Shown piece by piece: positions 25,190-34,613 of a stretch of DNA of 64,000 bases. The number at the start of each line of letters is the position of its first letter. The stretch's first letter is position 1. The notes under the pieces were generated by a model, which was not told the origin of the DNA, ran no database searches, and was given only the letters and a program-made list of their open reading frames with translations. The position numbers were made by a program, and so were the translations under genes. This stretch comes from Halodesulfovibrio sp. MK-HDV (GTDB lineage: Bacteria > Desulfobacterota > Desulfovibrionia > Desulfovibrionales > Desulfovibrionaceae), in assembly GCF_009914765.1 (NCBI RefSeq), contig NZ_WYDS01000001.1, forward strand, positions 124,001 through 188,000, in the 5' to 3' direction.

Positions 25190-28100
25190 ATGAAAACGTT
25201 AACTAAATATTCTGTCGAGAGTAGTGCCCAATTGATGGAGATGGATCTACTGAATATAGAAGCGGCAGTAGAAGATATTTCTGATGCTGAACTGGCTTGC
25301 CTTCTCCGTACTGGCGAGAGAGGAGCAAGCTTAAAACGTTCATTGCGGCATGGCGAAGTTGTCTTGTTGTCTGAATCACCAGTAGTGCCTTTGATTTTGA
25401 AAGAAGGTAATTGTTATGTTCGGAATACAAAAGCAACAGACCATTGCATAGATAATATTTGGATAGAGCTTACTAAGCGTTTTTTGTTTTTGGCAGAACG
25501 GGAAATAAAAAATATAATTTCACGCATATCATCATTTGAATTTGATGAAGATATAGATCTAGAAGAATATAAGTCCGAACAGACTGTTAAAGATGTTGTT
25601 GATTACTGCCGTAAGATTACAATTGAAGACCATACAAGTAGTTATTTGCTTAAGTATGGTGACCGCTACAACGGGCTACCTTTTCAATTGTTATTAGAAA
25701 ATGACGATATGATTGAAAAGGGTAAAGTTGCGAATAGTCTTTTCAGGACGCACAGTTATCCGAGAAGTGAAAATAGAAAATTCTTGCTTCTTCCTGATGA
25801 AGGGAAGTCGTCACCGTCGTCAACTGAAGCTTTTGGGACAAATAATAGCATTAAGTTTCCGACCACTAAGGCGTCTCTTCATGGGAAAGCGGTTACCGTG
25901 TATCCTCCAAAAGATGGAGATGTTGATATCAGATTAGCAAGGTTGCCATTTGATGGAGCGATAGTCATTCCTTCACTTGCTTGCCCAGTCCTTGTGAACC
26001 CGAGTCAGAAGGCTCCGGCTAGGCTGCTTTTGGCTTTGGATAACAAGTTTGAAACGATTATAAATCAAGATCCAGGGAAAGAAAAAGTGGGGGCAGTAGT
26101 TCTGGGTGGTAAACATTCTGTAATGGCTGTTCTTCAGCACATAACCGTGCAGGAAATGGCCGAGAAAACAAAACTAGAAGTCTCAGAACCACTCTTTAAG
26201 AAGTATGTTGATGGAATTGAGCATGTACAAGTGCGGCTCTTGGACAAACTTTCTGGGAAAAGACAGTTTGTTTCAAACGGTGACGGTGAAGCTTGGTGCG
26301 TTATTCGAGATACTAGTGCGACTGAGTTTCAAAAAGCTGGTTTAACTTGTTTGGTAGAAGTATGCATTAGTTCCAAAGGATTTAAAGGGACTAAGCTTGC
26401 TGAAGAGGGATTGCATGACCTAGGCTGGTTGAGCTGTACTAAAGAAGGTTTTGATCACTATAAGGCACATGATAGACAAGGAAGAAAGGATAATCCGGCA
26501 GATGTGGAACAGGTCTTCCATGAACCACAAGATACTCTACAGAAAAAATGGCTTGATAAAATTGATAAGGGGAAAAAAGGCCGTTATCAATTTGACGATT
26601 TAGAGAATGTATCCCGAGCAAGTTTACGTGAGCCTAATAATCCAGATGCAGGATTTGCAAGTACAAATGAAACGCCAATAATTCAACGTCATCCTGTTTA
26701 TGTTCGTACTAAAAAGTATTTGAACCCTGGGCAATTATCCGATGTGCATGTTTCTTCTCGCCAAAATTTATTTTTAAGAAGCAAAGCACAGGTAATTCCA
26801 GGTGCAAGTGAAGAAGATTCACCATTTATCGGTGACATGGTGGGGAACAACTTCTTGGCGTTAAAAGACTTAATGGATCAGATGGGGGATAAAGATGGGC
26901 TTGGAGCTGAAAAGAAAATTGATTTGCTTGTAATTACAGGTGACCTTATCGACCATTGTGTGAACCTTGATCCAGAAAAGTCTCAAGCCACAAACACAGG
27001 TGGCATTTGGCGCGATGTTGATTTAGATTTAGTTAAGAATGATCATGAATTATATCCGAAATACATTGATGATACAGCGGTGTATGGTTTGTTCGAATAT
27101 TTCATGGTTAAGTACCAAAAACCGATAATATTAGTATCTGGGAACCATGAAGCTTATGGAATTCCATATGGGATATCCCCACGTATTGGCAAAAAAACTC
27201 TTAACATAGATGTTAAAAAGGCAAATCCAGGCATTCCAGCTGATCATAACTTAACTATTTATGAAGCATGCTTAATGTATGGGCCTACGTATGGTGATAT
27301 TGTCGAAAATAATAATTTTGATAAATCGAATTTATCATGGTTTTATCAAGTTTTTTCTCCTGTTAGCGATATGATTATCCCTTTTAATGACCAAATATTT
27401 CTTGGCTTAGAATGGGGTGATGATGAAGAATATCTTGAGCCTTTCATTCACCGTGGAGGAAGTCTTCCGCGTTCTCCCGAATCCTGTAATGCTGAGCAAC
27501 TAAGCTTGATTCAGCAAGCGGCAAAAAATCAACAGGGGATAAATATTCTACTCAGTCATTTTACCTTTGTAAATTACGCCACGGATATTCCAGTAACAGA
27601 AGAGAAAGTAATTGATATCGATAATGTTTATTTTAATGAGCTTCAGATCATAGATATGGGGTTGGGATATGACGAAGTTGAACGAGCTCCTTACGGAGAT
27701 GAAACCCACGCTGATGAAGGATCATTTTACAAACGGCGCAAGATTGTTTTTGAGGATCATATTAAAAAAGGGCACTTTAAGTATTGTCTCGCTGGGCATT
27801 CTCATCGTGCTGGATTATACTACATTAAAGGTGAACCTACAGGGGATACATGGACGGTTGCGGGAGTAGTTCCAGGGGATGATCAGCCTTCTGAAATTGA
27901 AGATTTGTCACCAAATGCTACGCGTATAGTTGTTTCTGGTAGTAGTGGTCCAGTATCTAAGCAAAATTTTGATAACGAACTGGCGGGACAGGGCATGTCT
28001 CCCCCGCAAGGTCTGTGGATTGATGTTGAGAATGATAAAATTGATCTTGTAAAGTGCTCATTGCAAGAGAGTAAGCCACGGTTTGCTGTGGCTGCGGAAT

Positions 28101-28621
28101 ATATGAAGCGTATAAAAACGAAAGAACTTTTTAGAGACTTTTATATTGTAATGGGAGAACCACCACTCAACACAATTCGTGAAGGCTATCAAATTGTTGT
28201 GTTGCATAAAGAATCTTCTATCGTCTTTGGAAAGGAATTTCCTAAGGCAGCTGTAAAAGAGATAAAACTGCATAAAATCGAAAAAGAAACTTTAGCATAC
28301 CTTGGGAGTTGTTCAGTAAAAATTGTGGATGGTGTTGTGGCGTCAAGTGGTTCGGCAGCAAATTTCTTAGCTACATCTGTACATGAAATTGATGATGATG
28401 AAGTAATATTTTATGCGTCGCTACACTTTACTGAAAATTCCTTGGATAATAAAATTTTTAATGATTATTCTTTTGATGTTCCATTGTGCCTTCCTATGAA
28501 AATCATACAACGTTTAGTAGAAAAGTATGCAAGGTGGGATTTTTCTATTGGTGATGAGCATCCAGCAGATACGCTTGTAGATTTATTCAAAAAGGTATTG
28601 CCGAATGAATATGCAATATAA
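25190..28621 (+). CDS. Large protein with calcineurin-like metallophosphoesterase core
   Basis: 1143 residues, no signal peptide or membrane segment. The central part has the full metal-site set in order: LSDVH (about 516), ITGDLID (about 582), SGNHE (about 650), a His in LLSHFTF, and LAGHSHRAG (about 869). Long inserts separate the motifs. The first ~500 residues and the last ~230 are not recognised; the N-terminal third is rich in charged residues. Substrate unknown. Its 3' end overlaps the start of a lipoprotein gene by 17 bases, and that lipoprotein is present in four tandem copies. A large soluble enzyme with multiplied downstream lipoproteins would suit a secreted effector with immunity proteins, but no PAAR, VgrG or MIX-like element is visible. 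Confidence 0.8.
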   Translation: MKTLTKYSVESSAQLMEMDLLNIEAAVEDISDAELACLLRTGERGASLKRSLRHGEVVLLSESPVVPLILKEGNCYVRNTKATDHCIDNIWIELTKRFLFLAEREIKNIISRISSFEFDEDIDLEEYKSEQTVKDVVDYCRKITIEDHTSSYLLKYGDRYNGLPFQLLLENDDMIEKGKVANSLFRTHSYPRSENRKFLLLPDEGKSSPSSTEAFGTNNSIKFPTTKASLHGKAVTVYPPKDGDVDIRLARLPFDGAIVIPSLACPVLVNPSQKAPARLLLALDNKFETIINQDPGKEKVGAVVLGGKHSVMAVLQHITVQEMAEKTKLEVSEPLFKKYVDGIEHVQVRLLDKLSGKRQFVSNGDGEAWCVIRDTSATEFQKAGLTCLVEVCISSKGFKGTKLAEEGLHDLGWLSCTKEGFDHYKAHDRQGRKDNPADVEQVFHEPQDTLQKKWLDKIDKGKKGRYQFDDLENVSRASLREPNNPDAGFASTNETPIIQRHPVYVRTKKYLNPGQLSDVHVSSRQNLFLRSKAQVIPGASEEDSPFIGDMVGNNFLALKDLMDQMGDKDGLGAEKKIDLLVITGDLIDHCVNLDPEKSQATNTGGIWRDVDLDLVKNDHELYPKYIDDTAVYGLFEYFMVKYQKPIILVSGNHEAYGIPYGISPRIGKKTLNIDVKKANPGIPADHNLTIYEACLMYGPTYGDIVENNNFDKSNLSWFYQVFSPVSDMIIPFNDQIFLGLEWGDDEEYLEPFIHRGGSLPRSPESCNAEQLSLIQQAAKNQQGINILLSHFTFVNYATDIPVTEEKVIDIDNVYFNELQIIDMGLGYDEVERAPYGDETHADEGSFYKRRKIVFEDHIKKGHFKYCLAGHSHRAGLYYIKGEPTGDTWTVAGVVPGDDQPSEIEDLSPNATRIVVSGSSGPVSKQNFDNELAGQGMSPPQGLWIDVENDKIDLVKCSLQESKPRFAVAAEYMKRIKTKELFRDFYIVMGEPPLNTIREGYQIVVLHKESSIVFGKEFPKAAVKEIKLHKIEKETLAYLGSCSVKIVDGVVASSGSAANFLATSVHEIDDDEVIFYASLHFTENSLDNKIFNDYSFDVPLCLPMKIIQRLVEKYARWDFSIGDEHPADTLVDLFKKVLPNEYAI

Positions 28622-29817
28622 GATAATGATAGGGACGATATTAGTTGTAATGTTATTATTTGGAGTAAACGGTTGTATGAGTAAAGAACTTAAAAATGCT
28701 TTGAACAATGAAGATGCACAAGTGGTTTCACAGCTAGTACAGAATGATCCTGATGATATTTCTGGTGCTTCACTAAAAAATTATACGTTACGTGGGTTAG
28801 AATTGCATGATCTCACAATAACAAATGTGGATATGTATAATCTTGATTTACAAGGTGCAAAGTTAACCAACGTAACATTTGAAGATTGCACGTTGACTGG
28901 TGTTGATTTTAGTAGCAGTGAGTTTCATAATGTCCGGTTTATGGATACCACGCTCGAACCGATTGGCACCACAAGATATGATGTGAAGGAAACGACATTT
29001 AAAAATTCGTTGCTAGACAAAGTTGGATTTGGAGACGGAAGTAAATTGCTGGATGTGTTACTGCATTCATTGGCTAAAGGGTCTAGTCTTGCAATTGTTG
29101 ATTGCACGATAGAGGTTGTGGTTGAGGGGCATTCCTATGTTTTTTACGACTCTTATCTAGAGAATTTATTGATAGACAGAACCAATGTGGAAGAAGGTGT
29201 TGCACTGTCCCTAGCAATATTTGGCGCAGAGAATGTTATAATTAAAAATAGTTCGTTAACAAACGTTGATTTCTATGGGGTTCAGGCTAAAAATTTACTT
29301 ATTCAGAATAACCAAGATACTCTTTTGCGTGTTGGTGGTGAATTTGAAAATGTGAAAATTGTGGAGAATAACGACTCAAGGATAGTGCTGAATGGTGCAA
29401 TAACTACAGTATATGCTAGCGATAATGGGGGGGGAAACAGTGGAGTATCTTTGAGAGGAGATATCAGCAAAGTGTTAGTGAAAGATGGTAGTGGACTTGG
29501 TGTAAGCTTTGCAAGAGGTGTGATGAAGACAGTGGAGGTGTTTAACTGTGATAATATGAGGTATTTAGAGCTGAAATCTGTGGTTATTGATGAGTTGAAG
29601 TTGATCACACTTGATGCAGAAGAAATAAATTCCACTGAAACAGTAATAAAAAAAATTATCTATAGAAAATGTAGCGTTGAAAGGGAGCAGTTGGGTAGAA
29701 AAGACTACAATTGATGAATTGTCTGTCGAAAATTTGTCTATTTCCTCAGATGTGTATTATAATAAATTGTTTGAAGAAACAGAAGGCTTTTGGAATGACT
29801 TGCTTTCAAAACAGTAA
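28605..29817 (+). pseudogene. Array lipoprotein 1, frameshifted near the end
   Basis: With one A removed from an A8 run (29648-29655) the frame gives 403 residues, exactly the length of copies 2 and 3, and ends FWNDLLSKQ like them. As written it ends early at 29714 with an unrelated tail. Lipobox FGVNGC at residues 19-24. Residues 45-100 are pentapeptide-like repeats (DLQGAKLTNVTFEDCTLTG and similar), expected to form a right-handed beta helix; the rest continues as irregular repeats. Starts inside the phosphoesterase gene, with AAGGT eight bases before the ATG, so coupled to it. Closest relative in the array is copy 3. Confidence 0.8.
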
Positions 29818-29900
29818 ATTTTTTATTTTCGTATGCCCGTGCTAATTCTTCAACAGTTCTTGAGTTAAAGATTATGGGCTGTATCAGAAGGTAGAAATAG

Positions 29901-29930
29901 AAAAGGCAAACTCAATTGAGTCTGCCTTTT
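29901..29930. terminator. Terminator after array unit 1
   Basis: Stem AAAAGGCA/TGCCTTTT with an inner ACTC/GAGT stem and loop AATT. The same hairpin follows every unit of the array and works in both directions. Confidence 0.8.
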
Positions 29931-30167
29931 TTATTATTGGATCTGAATATACGGAGTGGCCAATCAAACTGTTGGAACTGCGTTCGCGTATTGAATAATT
30001 TTGCCTCTATTAAAAAAAGATAGATGGTGATTAAGCATTTGATGGGCTGCTGTGTTTTCCAGTGAAGACTGAACAGTACTCAATGGTAGATTCTGTAACG
30101 CGGGAATTTACTATTGGTTATAATTGCCTAATAGTATGTTGTTCTTGCGGTTAAAAAGGTGTTTCAA
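29931..30167. pseudogene. Spacer 1: relics of BON-gene 3' end and phosphoesterase 3' end
   Basis: 29931-30010 matches, on the minus strand, the last ~25 codons and stop of the BON lipoprotein gene at 34614. 30041-30167 matches, on the plus strand, the last ~48 codons of the phosphoesterase gene; translation gives FDGLLCFPVK...FTIG against FDVPLCLPMK...FSIG in the parent. Both are decayed. The ribosome site of copy 2 (AAGGTG) lies inside the phosphoesterase relic. Confidence 0.8.
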
Positions 30168-31379
30168 ATGAAGATTCTGTATAGGTCGTTAGTAGGCGTG
30201 GGCTGTATTGTGGCGTTGTTATGTGGGCTCAATGGCTGCATGAGTCAGGAGCTAAAGACCGCGTTAAACAATGAAGATGCACAAGCGGTTTCACAGCTAA
30301 TACAGAATGACCCCGATGATATTTCTGGTGCTTCATTAAAAGATTATAAGTTGCGTGGATTAAAACTGCACGATTTAATAATGAGAAATGTGAATATGTA
30401 CAATCTTGACTTACAAGGTGCAAAGTTAACCAATGTAACATTTGAAGATTGTACATTGACTGGTGTTGATTTTAGTAACAGTGAGTTTCACAATGTTCGG
30501 TTTATGGATACCACGCTTGAACCGATTGGCACCACAAGATATGATGTGAAAGAAACGACATTTAAAAATTCGTTGCTAGATAAGGTTGGATTTGGAGATG
30601 GTAGTAAGCTTTTAGATGTATTAATGCATTCTTTACTTAAAGGATCTAGTATTGCAATTGTAGATAGTACAGTTGCTGTCGTGGTTGAAGATCATTCCTT
30701 TGTTTTTAATGATTCATATCTAGATAATCTACTTATTGACAGGACTGATGTAAAAAAAGGTGTGGCAATTTCTCTTTCGATACTAGGAGGAGGTAATGTT
30801 ATTATAAGGGATAGCTCATTAATAGATGTTGATTTGTATGGGCTCGATGCTAAGAATTTTATTTTTGAGAATAATCGTAACTCACTTTTACGGGTTGGTG
30901 GTGAAATTGGGAATGTGAAGATAGCCAAAAATAGAAATACCTGGATTGCTATTAATGGGAAAATAAAAGAGATATCTGCCATTGACAATGGTGGTCGTGA
31001 TAGCGGTGTAGGCTTTAGAGGGGAAATTGATAACGTTGTTGTTAGAGATAGCGATGAGCTTAGTGTAGATTTTGCTCGGGCAACTATAAAAAAGGCAAAA
31101 ATATTTAATTGTAATAATATGAATGACTTAGAGCTTAGGCATGTGGTTGTCGAGGACTTGGAGCTACACTCTCTTGATCTGAAGGAGATTAATTCTGCTG
31201 AAACGTTAATTAAAAACTTATCAATAGACGATGTTGTATTGAAAAAGCGGAGTTGGGTGAGGGATACTAAAGTTTCTAATGCATCGATAAACAACTTTTC
31301 TATCCTTCCAACTATTAAGTATGATGAGTTATATGAAGAAACAGAAGGCTTTTGGAATGGATTGCTTTCAAAGCAGTAA
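30168..31379 (+). CDS. Array lipoprotein 2 (pentapeptide-like repeats)
   Basis: 403 residues. Lipobox CGLNGC followed by MSQE; Met after the lipidated Cys is not a Lol avoidance signal, so outer membrane targeting is likely by the E. coli rule. Residues about 45-130 are nearly identical to copies 1 and 3 and carry the pentapeptide-like ladder; the C-terminal two thirds differ more and are closest to copy 4. Ends FWNGLLSKQ. Start at the ATG with AAGGTG six bases upstream rather than the in-frame GTG nine bases earlier. Confidence 0.85.
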   Translation: MKILYRSLVGVGCIVALLCGLNGCMSQELKTALNNEDAQAVSQLIQNDPDDISGASLKDYKLRGLKLHDLIMRNVNMYNLDLQGAKLTNVTFEDCTLTGVDFSNSEFHNVRFMDTTLEPIGTTRYDVKETTFKNSLLDKVGFGDGSKLLDVLMHSLLKGSSIAIVDSTVAVVVEDHSFVFNDSYLDNLLIDRTDVKKGVAISLSILGGGNVIIRDSSLIDVDLYGLDAKNFIFENNRNSLLRVGGEIGNVKIAKNRNTWIAINGKIKEISAIDNGGRDSGVGFRGEIDNVVVRDSDELSVDFARATIKKAKIFNCNNMNDLELRHVVVEDLELHSLDLKEINSAETLIKNLSIDDVVLKKRSWVRDTKVSNASINNFSILPTIKYDELYEETEGFWNGLLSKQ

Positions 31380-31713
31380 GTTTTTTATTTCTGTACAGAC
31401 ATACTAATTTAGCAACAGTTCTTGGGTTAAATATTATAAGCTGTATCAGAAGATAGAAATAAAAAAGGCAAACTCAGTTGAGTCTGCCTTTTTTATTATT
31501 GAACCTGAATTGATGTCGTGACCCATAAAACTTTAGGAACTGTGCTCGCGTGTTGCATGATTTTTTGTTTCTACTAAAAAATGTTGGTGACTAAACATTC
31601 GATGGGCTTCTGTGTTTTTCTGTGAATATTGACAGTGCTTGCTAGAAGATTATGCAATGTAGAAATTAAGCCTGATAGTTTATTATTCAAGGCGCTCAAA
31701 AAAGGTGTTCAAG
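31380..31713. pseudogene. Spacer 2: terminator plus BON and phosphoesterase relics
   Basis: Terminator hairpin at 31463-31492, BON-gene relic at about 31493-31575 (minus strand), phosphoesterase 3' relic at about 31595-31713 (plus strand). Nearly identical to spacer 3 over most of the BON part, less so to spacer 1. Confidence 0.78.
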
Positions 31714-32925
31714 ATGAATACGCAATATAAGTTTTTAATAGGGCTAGCCTTAATTGTGGCGTTGTTGTGTGGTCTAAACGGTTGTATGAGTCAGGAGTTA
31801 AAAACAGCTTTGAGTGACGGCGATGCACAATTGGTATCACAGATAGTACAGACTAATCCTAATGATCTTTCAGGTGCTTCACTAAAAGACTATAGGTTGC
31901 ATGGGTTGGAATTGCACGATCTTACGATAACAAATGTGGATATGTTCAATCTTGACTTACAAGGTGCAAAGTTAACCAATGTAACATTTGAAGATTGTAC
32001 GTTGACTGGCGTTGATTTCAGCAATAGCGAGTTTCATAATGTTCGATTTATGAATACCACGCTCGAACCGATTGGCACCACAAGATATGATGTGAAGGAA
32101 ACGACATTTAAAAATTCGTTGCTAGATAAGGTTGGATTTGGAGACGGAAGTAAATTGCTGGATGTGTTACTGCACTCATTGGCTAAAGGGTCTAGTCTTG
32201 CAATTGTTGATTGCACAATAGAGGTTGTGGTTGAGGGGCATTCCTATGTTTTTTATGACTCCTATCTAGAAAATTTACTGATAGACAGGACTGATGTGGA
32301 AGAAGGCGTTGCACTGTCTTTAGCAATATTTGGCGGAGAGAATGTTGTAATCAAGAATAGTTCATTGACGAACGTTGATTTTTATGGAGTTGAAGCTAAA
32401 AATTTACTTATCAAGAATAATAGAGATTCACTTTTGCGCGTTGGTGGTGAATTTGAGAATGTGAAAGTCGTGGGGAACAGCGATTCTTTGATAGTGGTTG
32501 ATGGTGCAATAACAACAGCATATGCAAGCGATAATGGAGGAAAAAATAGTGATGTGTCTTTTGGAGGGGATATTGGCGAAGTGCTAGTGAAAGATGGTGG
32601 TGGACTTAGTGTATGCCTTTCTCGAGGCAAGATTAAATCAGCAGTAGTGTCTAACTGCAATAATATGGTTTACTTAGAATTGAAATCTGTGATTATTGAT
32701 GAATTGAAGTTGAGTACACTTGATGCAGAAGAAATAAATTCGGCTGAAACATTAATAAAAAAATTATCCATAGAAGATGTTGTCTTGAAAGAGAGAAGCT
32801 GGGTGAGAGATACCACGGTTGTGGATGTGTCTGTCGAAAATTTAACTATTTCTCCAGATGTGCGTTACGATGAGTCATATAAAGAGACAGAAGGGTTTTG
32901 GAATGACTTGCTTTCAAAGCAGTAA
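31714..32925 (+). CDS. Array lipoprotein 3 (pentapeptide-like repeats)
   Basis: 403 residues, lipobox CGLNGC. N-terminal ladder as in the other copies; residues 130-400 nearly match copy 1, with A7 where copy 1 has A8. Ends FWNDLLSKQ. Start at the ATG with AAGGTG six bases upstream. Predicted outer-leaflet periplasmic lipoprotein. Confidence 0.85.
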   Translation: MNTQYKFLIGLALIVALLCGLNGCMSQELKTALSDGDAQLVSQIVQTNPNDLSGASLKDYRLHGLELHDLTITNVDMFNLDLQGAKLTNVTFEDCTLTGVDFSNSEFHNVRFMNTTLEPIGTTRYDVKETTFKNSLLDKVGFGDGSKLLDVLLHSLAKGSSLAIVDCTIEVVVEGHSYVFYDSYLENLLIDRTDVEEGVALSLAIFGGENVVIKNSSLTNVDFYGVEAKNLLIKNNRDSLLRVGGEFENVKVVGNSDSLIVVDGAITTAYASDNGGKNSDVSFGGDIGEVLVKDGGGLSVCLSRGKIKSAVVSNCNNMVYLELKSVIIDELKLSTLDAEEINSAETLIKKLSIEDVVLKERSWVRDTTVVDVSVENLTISPDVRYDESYKETEGFWNDLLSKQ

Positions 32926-33277
32926 GTTTTTTATTTTCGTATGCCTATGCTAATCGTTCAACAGTTTTTGAGTCAAAGATTATGGGCTGTATCAGAAGAT
33001 AGAAATAAAAAAGGCAAACTCAGTTGAGTCTGTCTTTTTTTATTATTGAACCTGAATTGATGTCGTGACCGATCAAACTTTAGGAACTGTGCTCGCGTGT
33101 TGCATGATTTTTTGTTTCTACTAAAAAAATGTTGGTGACTAAACATTCGATGGGCTTCTGTGTTTTCCAGTGAATATTGGAAAGTACTTGGTAGAAGAAT
33201 CTGTAGTGTGGAAATTTGCTATTGGTGATGATTGCCTCGATAGTATGTCGTTTCTTGCGCTTAAAAAGGTATTCCAA
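32926..33277. pseudogene. Spacer 3: terminator plus BON and phosphoesterase relics
   Basis: Terminator at about 33008-33040. The BON relic (minus strand, about 33045-33125) still reads KQKIMQHASTVPKV, stop, SVTTSIQVQ against KQKIIQHANAVPKVRSVT-SYIQVQ in the live gene. The phosphoesterase relic (about 33146-33277) reads FDGLLCFPVN...YLVEESVVWKFAIGDD against FDVPLCLPMK...RLVEKYARWDFSIGDE and is open into copy 4, which makes a misleading N-terminal extension of 36 residues. Confidence 0.85.
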
Positions 33278-34495
33278 ATGAATCTGCGGTATAGGTTTTT
33301 AATAGGGTTGGTTGTAATATTTGCGCTGGTTGGCATGGACGGTTGCATGAGCCAAGAGCTAAAGACAGCTTTGAGCACTGAAGATGCACAGGTAGTCTCA
33401 CAGCTAGTACAGACTAATCCTAATGATATTTCTGGTGCTTCATTAAAAAATTATACGTTACGTGGGTTAGAATTGCATGATCTCACAATAAAAAATGTGG
33501 ATATGTACAATCTTGACTTACAAGGTGCAAAGTTAACCAATATAACATTTGAAGATTGTACATTGACTGGTGTTGATTTCAGCAACAGCGAGTTTCATAA
33601 TGTCAGGTTTATGGATACCACGCTCGAACCAATCGGCTCTACTCCTTATGATGAAAAGGTAACAACCTTTAAGTCGTCCCTGTTCGATAAAGTCGGCTTT
33701 GGTGAAGGTAGTAAGCTGCTCGATGTTGAAATGCATTTTTTGAAGAAAGGGTCTAGTATTGCAATAGTTGAGTGTAAAATAGCTGCTGTGGTTGAGGGTA
33801 ATTCTTTAGTGTTTTATAAGTCCAATCTTGATAATCTACTCATTGATAGAACTGATGTTGGAAAAGAAGTAACATTGTCTTTTTCGATACTCGGAGCAGG
33901 TAATGTCGTGATAAAGAATAGTTCATTAAAAGATGTTGATTTATATGGACTCAATGCTAATAATTTAATTCTCGAAAATAATCGCGATTCACTTTTGCGG
34001 GTTGGTGGTGAAATTGAAAATGTGAAGATAGTCAAGAATAGTAAGGCCTGGATTTCTATCGATGGAAACATAGCGAAGATATATGCCAGCGATAACAGTA
34101 GCGAAAGCGATCTGTCTTTTGGCGGAGAGATAGATGAAGTTATTGTGAAAGATTGCGATGGACTTAGTATTGGGTTTGTGCGGGCGAAAATAGCATCTGC
34201 AAATGTTTTAAATTGTAATAGGATAAGCGACATAGAATGGAATTCGGCAGTCGTTGAAGATATGTGTTTAAGCTCGCTTGATATAAATGAAATTAACTTT
34301 TTTGAAACATCTATTAAGAAATTATCGATAAAAGATGTTGAGTTGAAAAAGCGGAGCTGGATAAAAGATTCTGAAATTGCGGAAGCATCTGTGGAAAATT
34401 TGTCTATCCTCCCTACTGTTAAGTATGAAGACACATATAAAGATTCGTACAAAGAAACAGAAGTTTTTTGGAATGGATTGCTTTCGCAGCAGTAA
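33278..34495 (+). CDS. Array lipoprotein 4 (pentapeptide-like repeats)
   Basis: 405 residues, lipobox VGMDGC followed by MSQE. The ladder at 45-100 is conserved; from about residue 115 (PIGSTPYDEKVTTF) it is the most divergent copy, closest to copy 2. Ends FWNGLLSQQ, with a small YKDS duplication before it. Start at 33278, where the lipoprotein signal begins; upstream in-frame codons belong to the phosphoesterase relic. Confidence 0.85.
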   Translation: MNLRYRFLIGLVVIFALVGMDGCMSQELKTALSTEDAQVVSQLVQTNPNDISGASLKNYTLRGLELHDLTIKNVDMYNLDLQGAKLTNITFEDCTLTGVDFSNSEFHNVRFMDTTLEPIGSTPYDEKVTTFKSSLFDKVGFGEGSKLLDVEMHFLKKGSSIAIVECKIAAVVEGNSLVFYKSNLDNLLIDRTDVGKEVTLSFSILGAGNVVIKNSSLKDVDLYGLNANNLILENNRDSLLRVGGEIENVKIVKNSKAWISIDGNIAKIYASDNSSESDLSFGGEIDEVIVKDCDGLSIGFVRAKIASANVLNCNRISDIEWNSAVVEDMCLSSLDINEINFFETSIKKLSIKDVELKKRSWIKDSEIAEASVENLSILPTVKYEDTYKDSYKETEVFWNGLLSQQ

Positions 34496-34578
34496 GTTTT
34501 TTATTTCTGCGCAGCCGTGTCAATTTTCGACAAATCTCTTTGGGGAAAATATGTTGGGCTGTATCAGAAGATAGAAAT

Positions 34579-34613
34579 AAAAAAGGCAAACTCAGTTGAG
34601 TCTGCCTTTTTTA
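34579..34613. terminator. Terminator between array unit 4 and the convergent BON gene
   Basis: Stem AAAAGGCA/TGCCTTTT with inner ACTC/GAGT, shared by the two convergent genes. This is the parent of the copies in the spacers. Confidence 0.85.

Noticed and set aside
33170-33277. 36-residue N-terminal extension of lipoprotein 4
   Set aside because: This segment is the decayed end of the copied phosphoesterase gene; the lipoprotein signal begins at 33278.
28605-34613. Transposon or integron origin for the repeated genes
   Set aside because: No transposase, terminal inverted repeats or attC-like sites; the spacers are explained by tandem duplication with flanking-gene ends.
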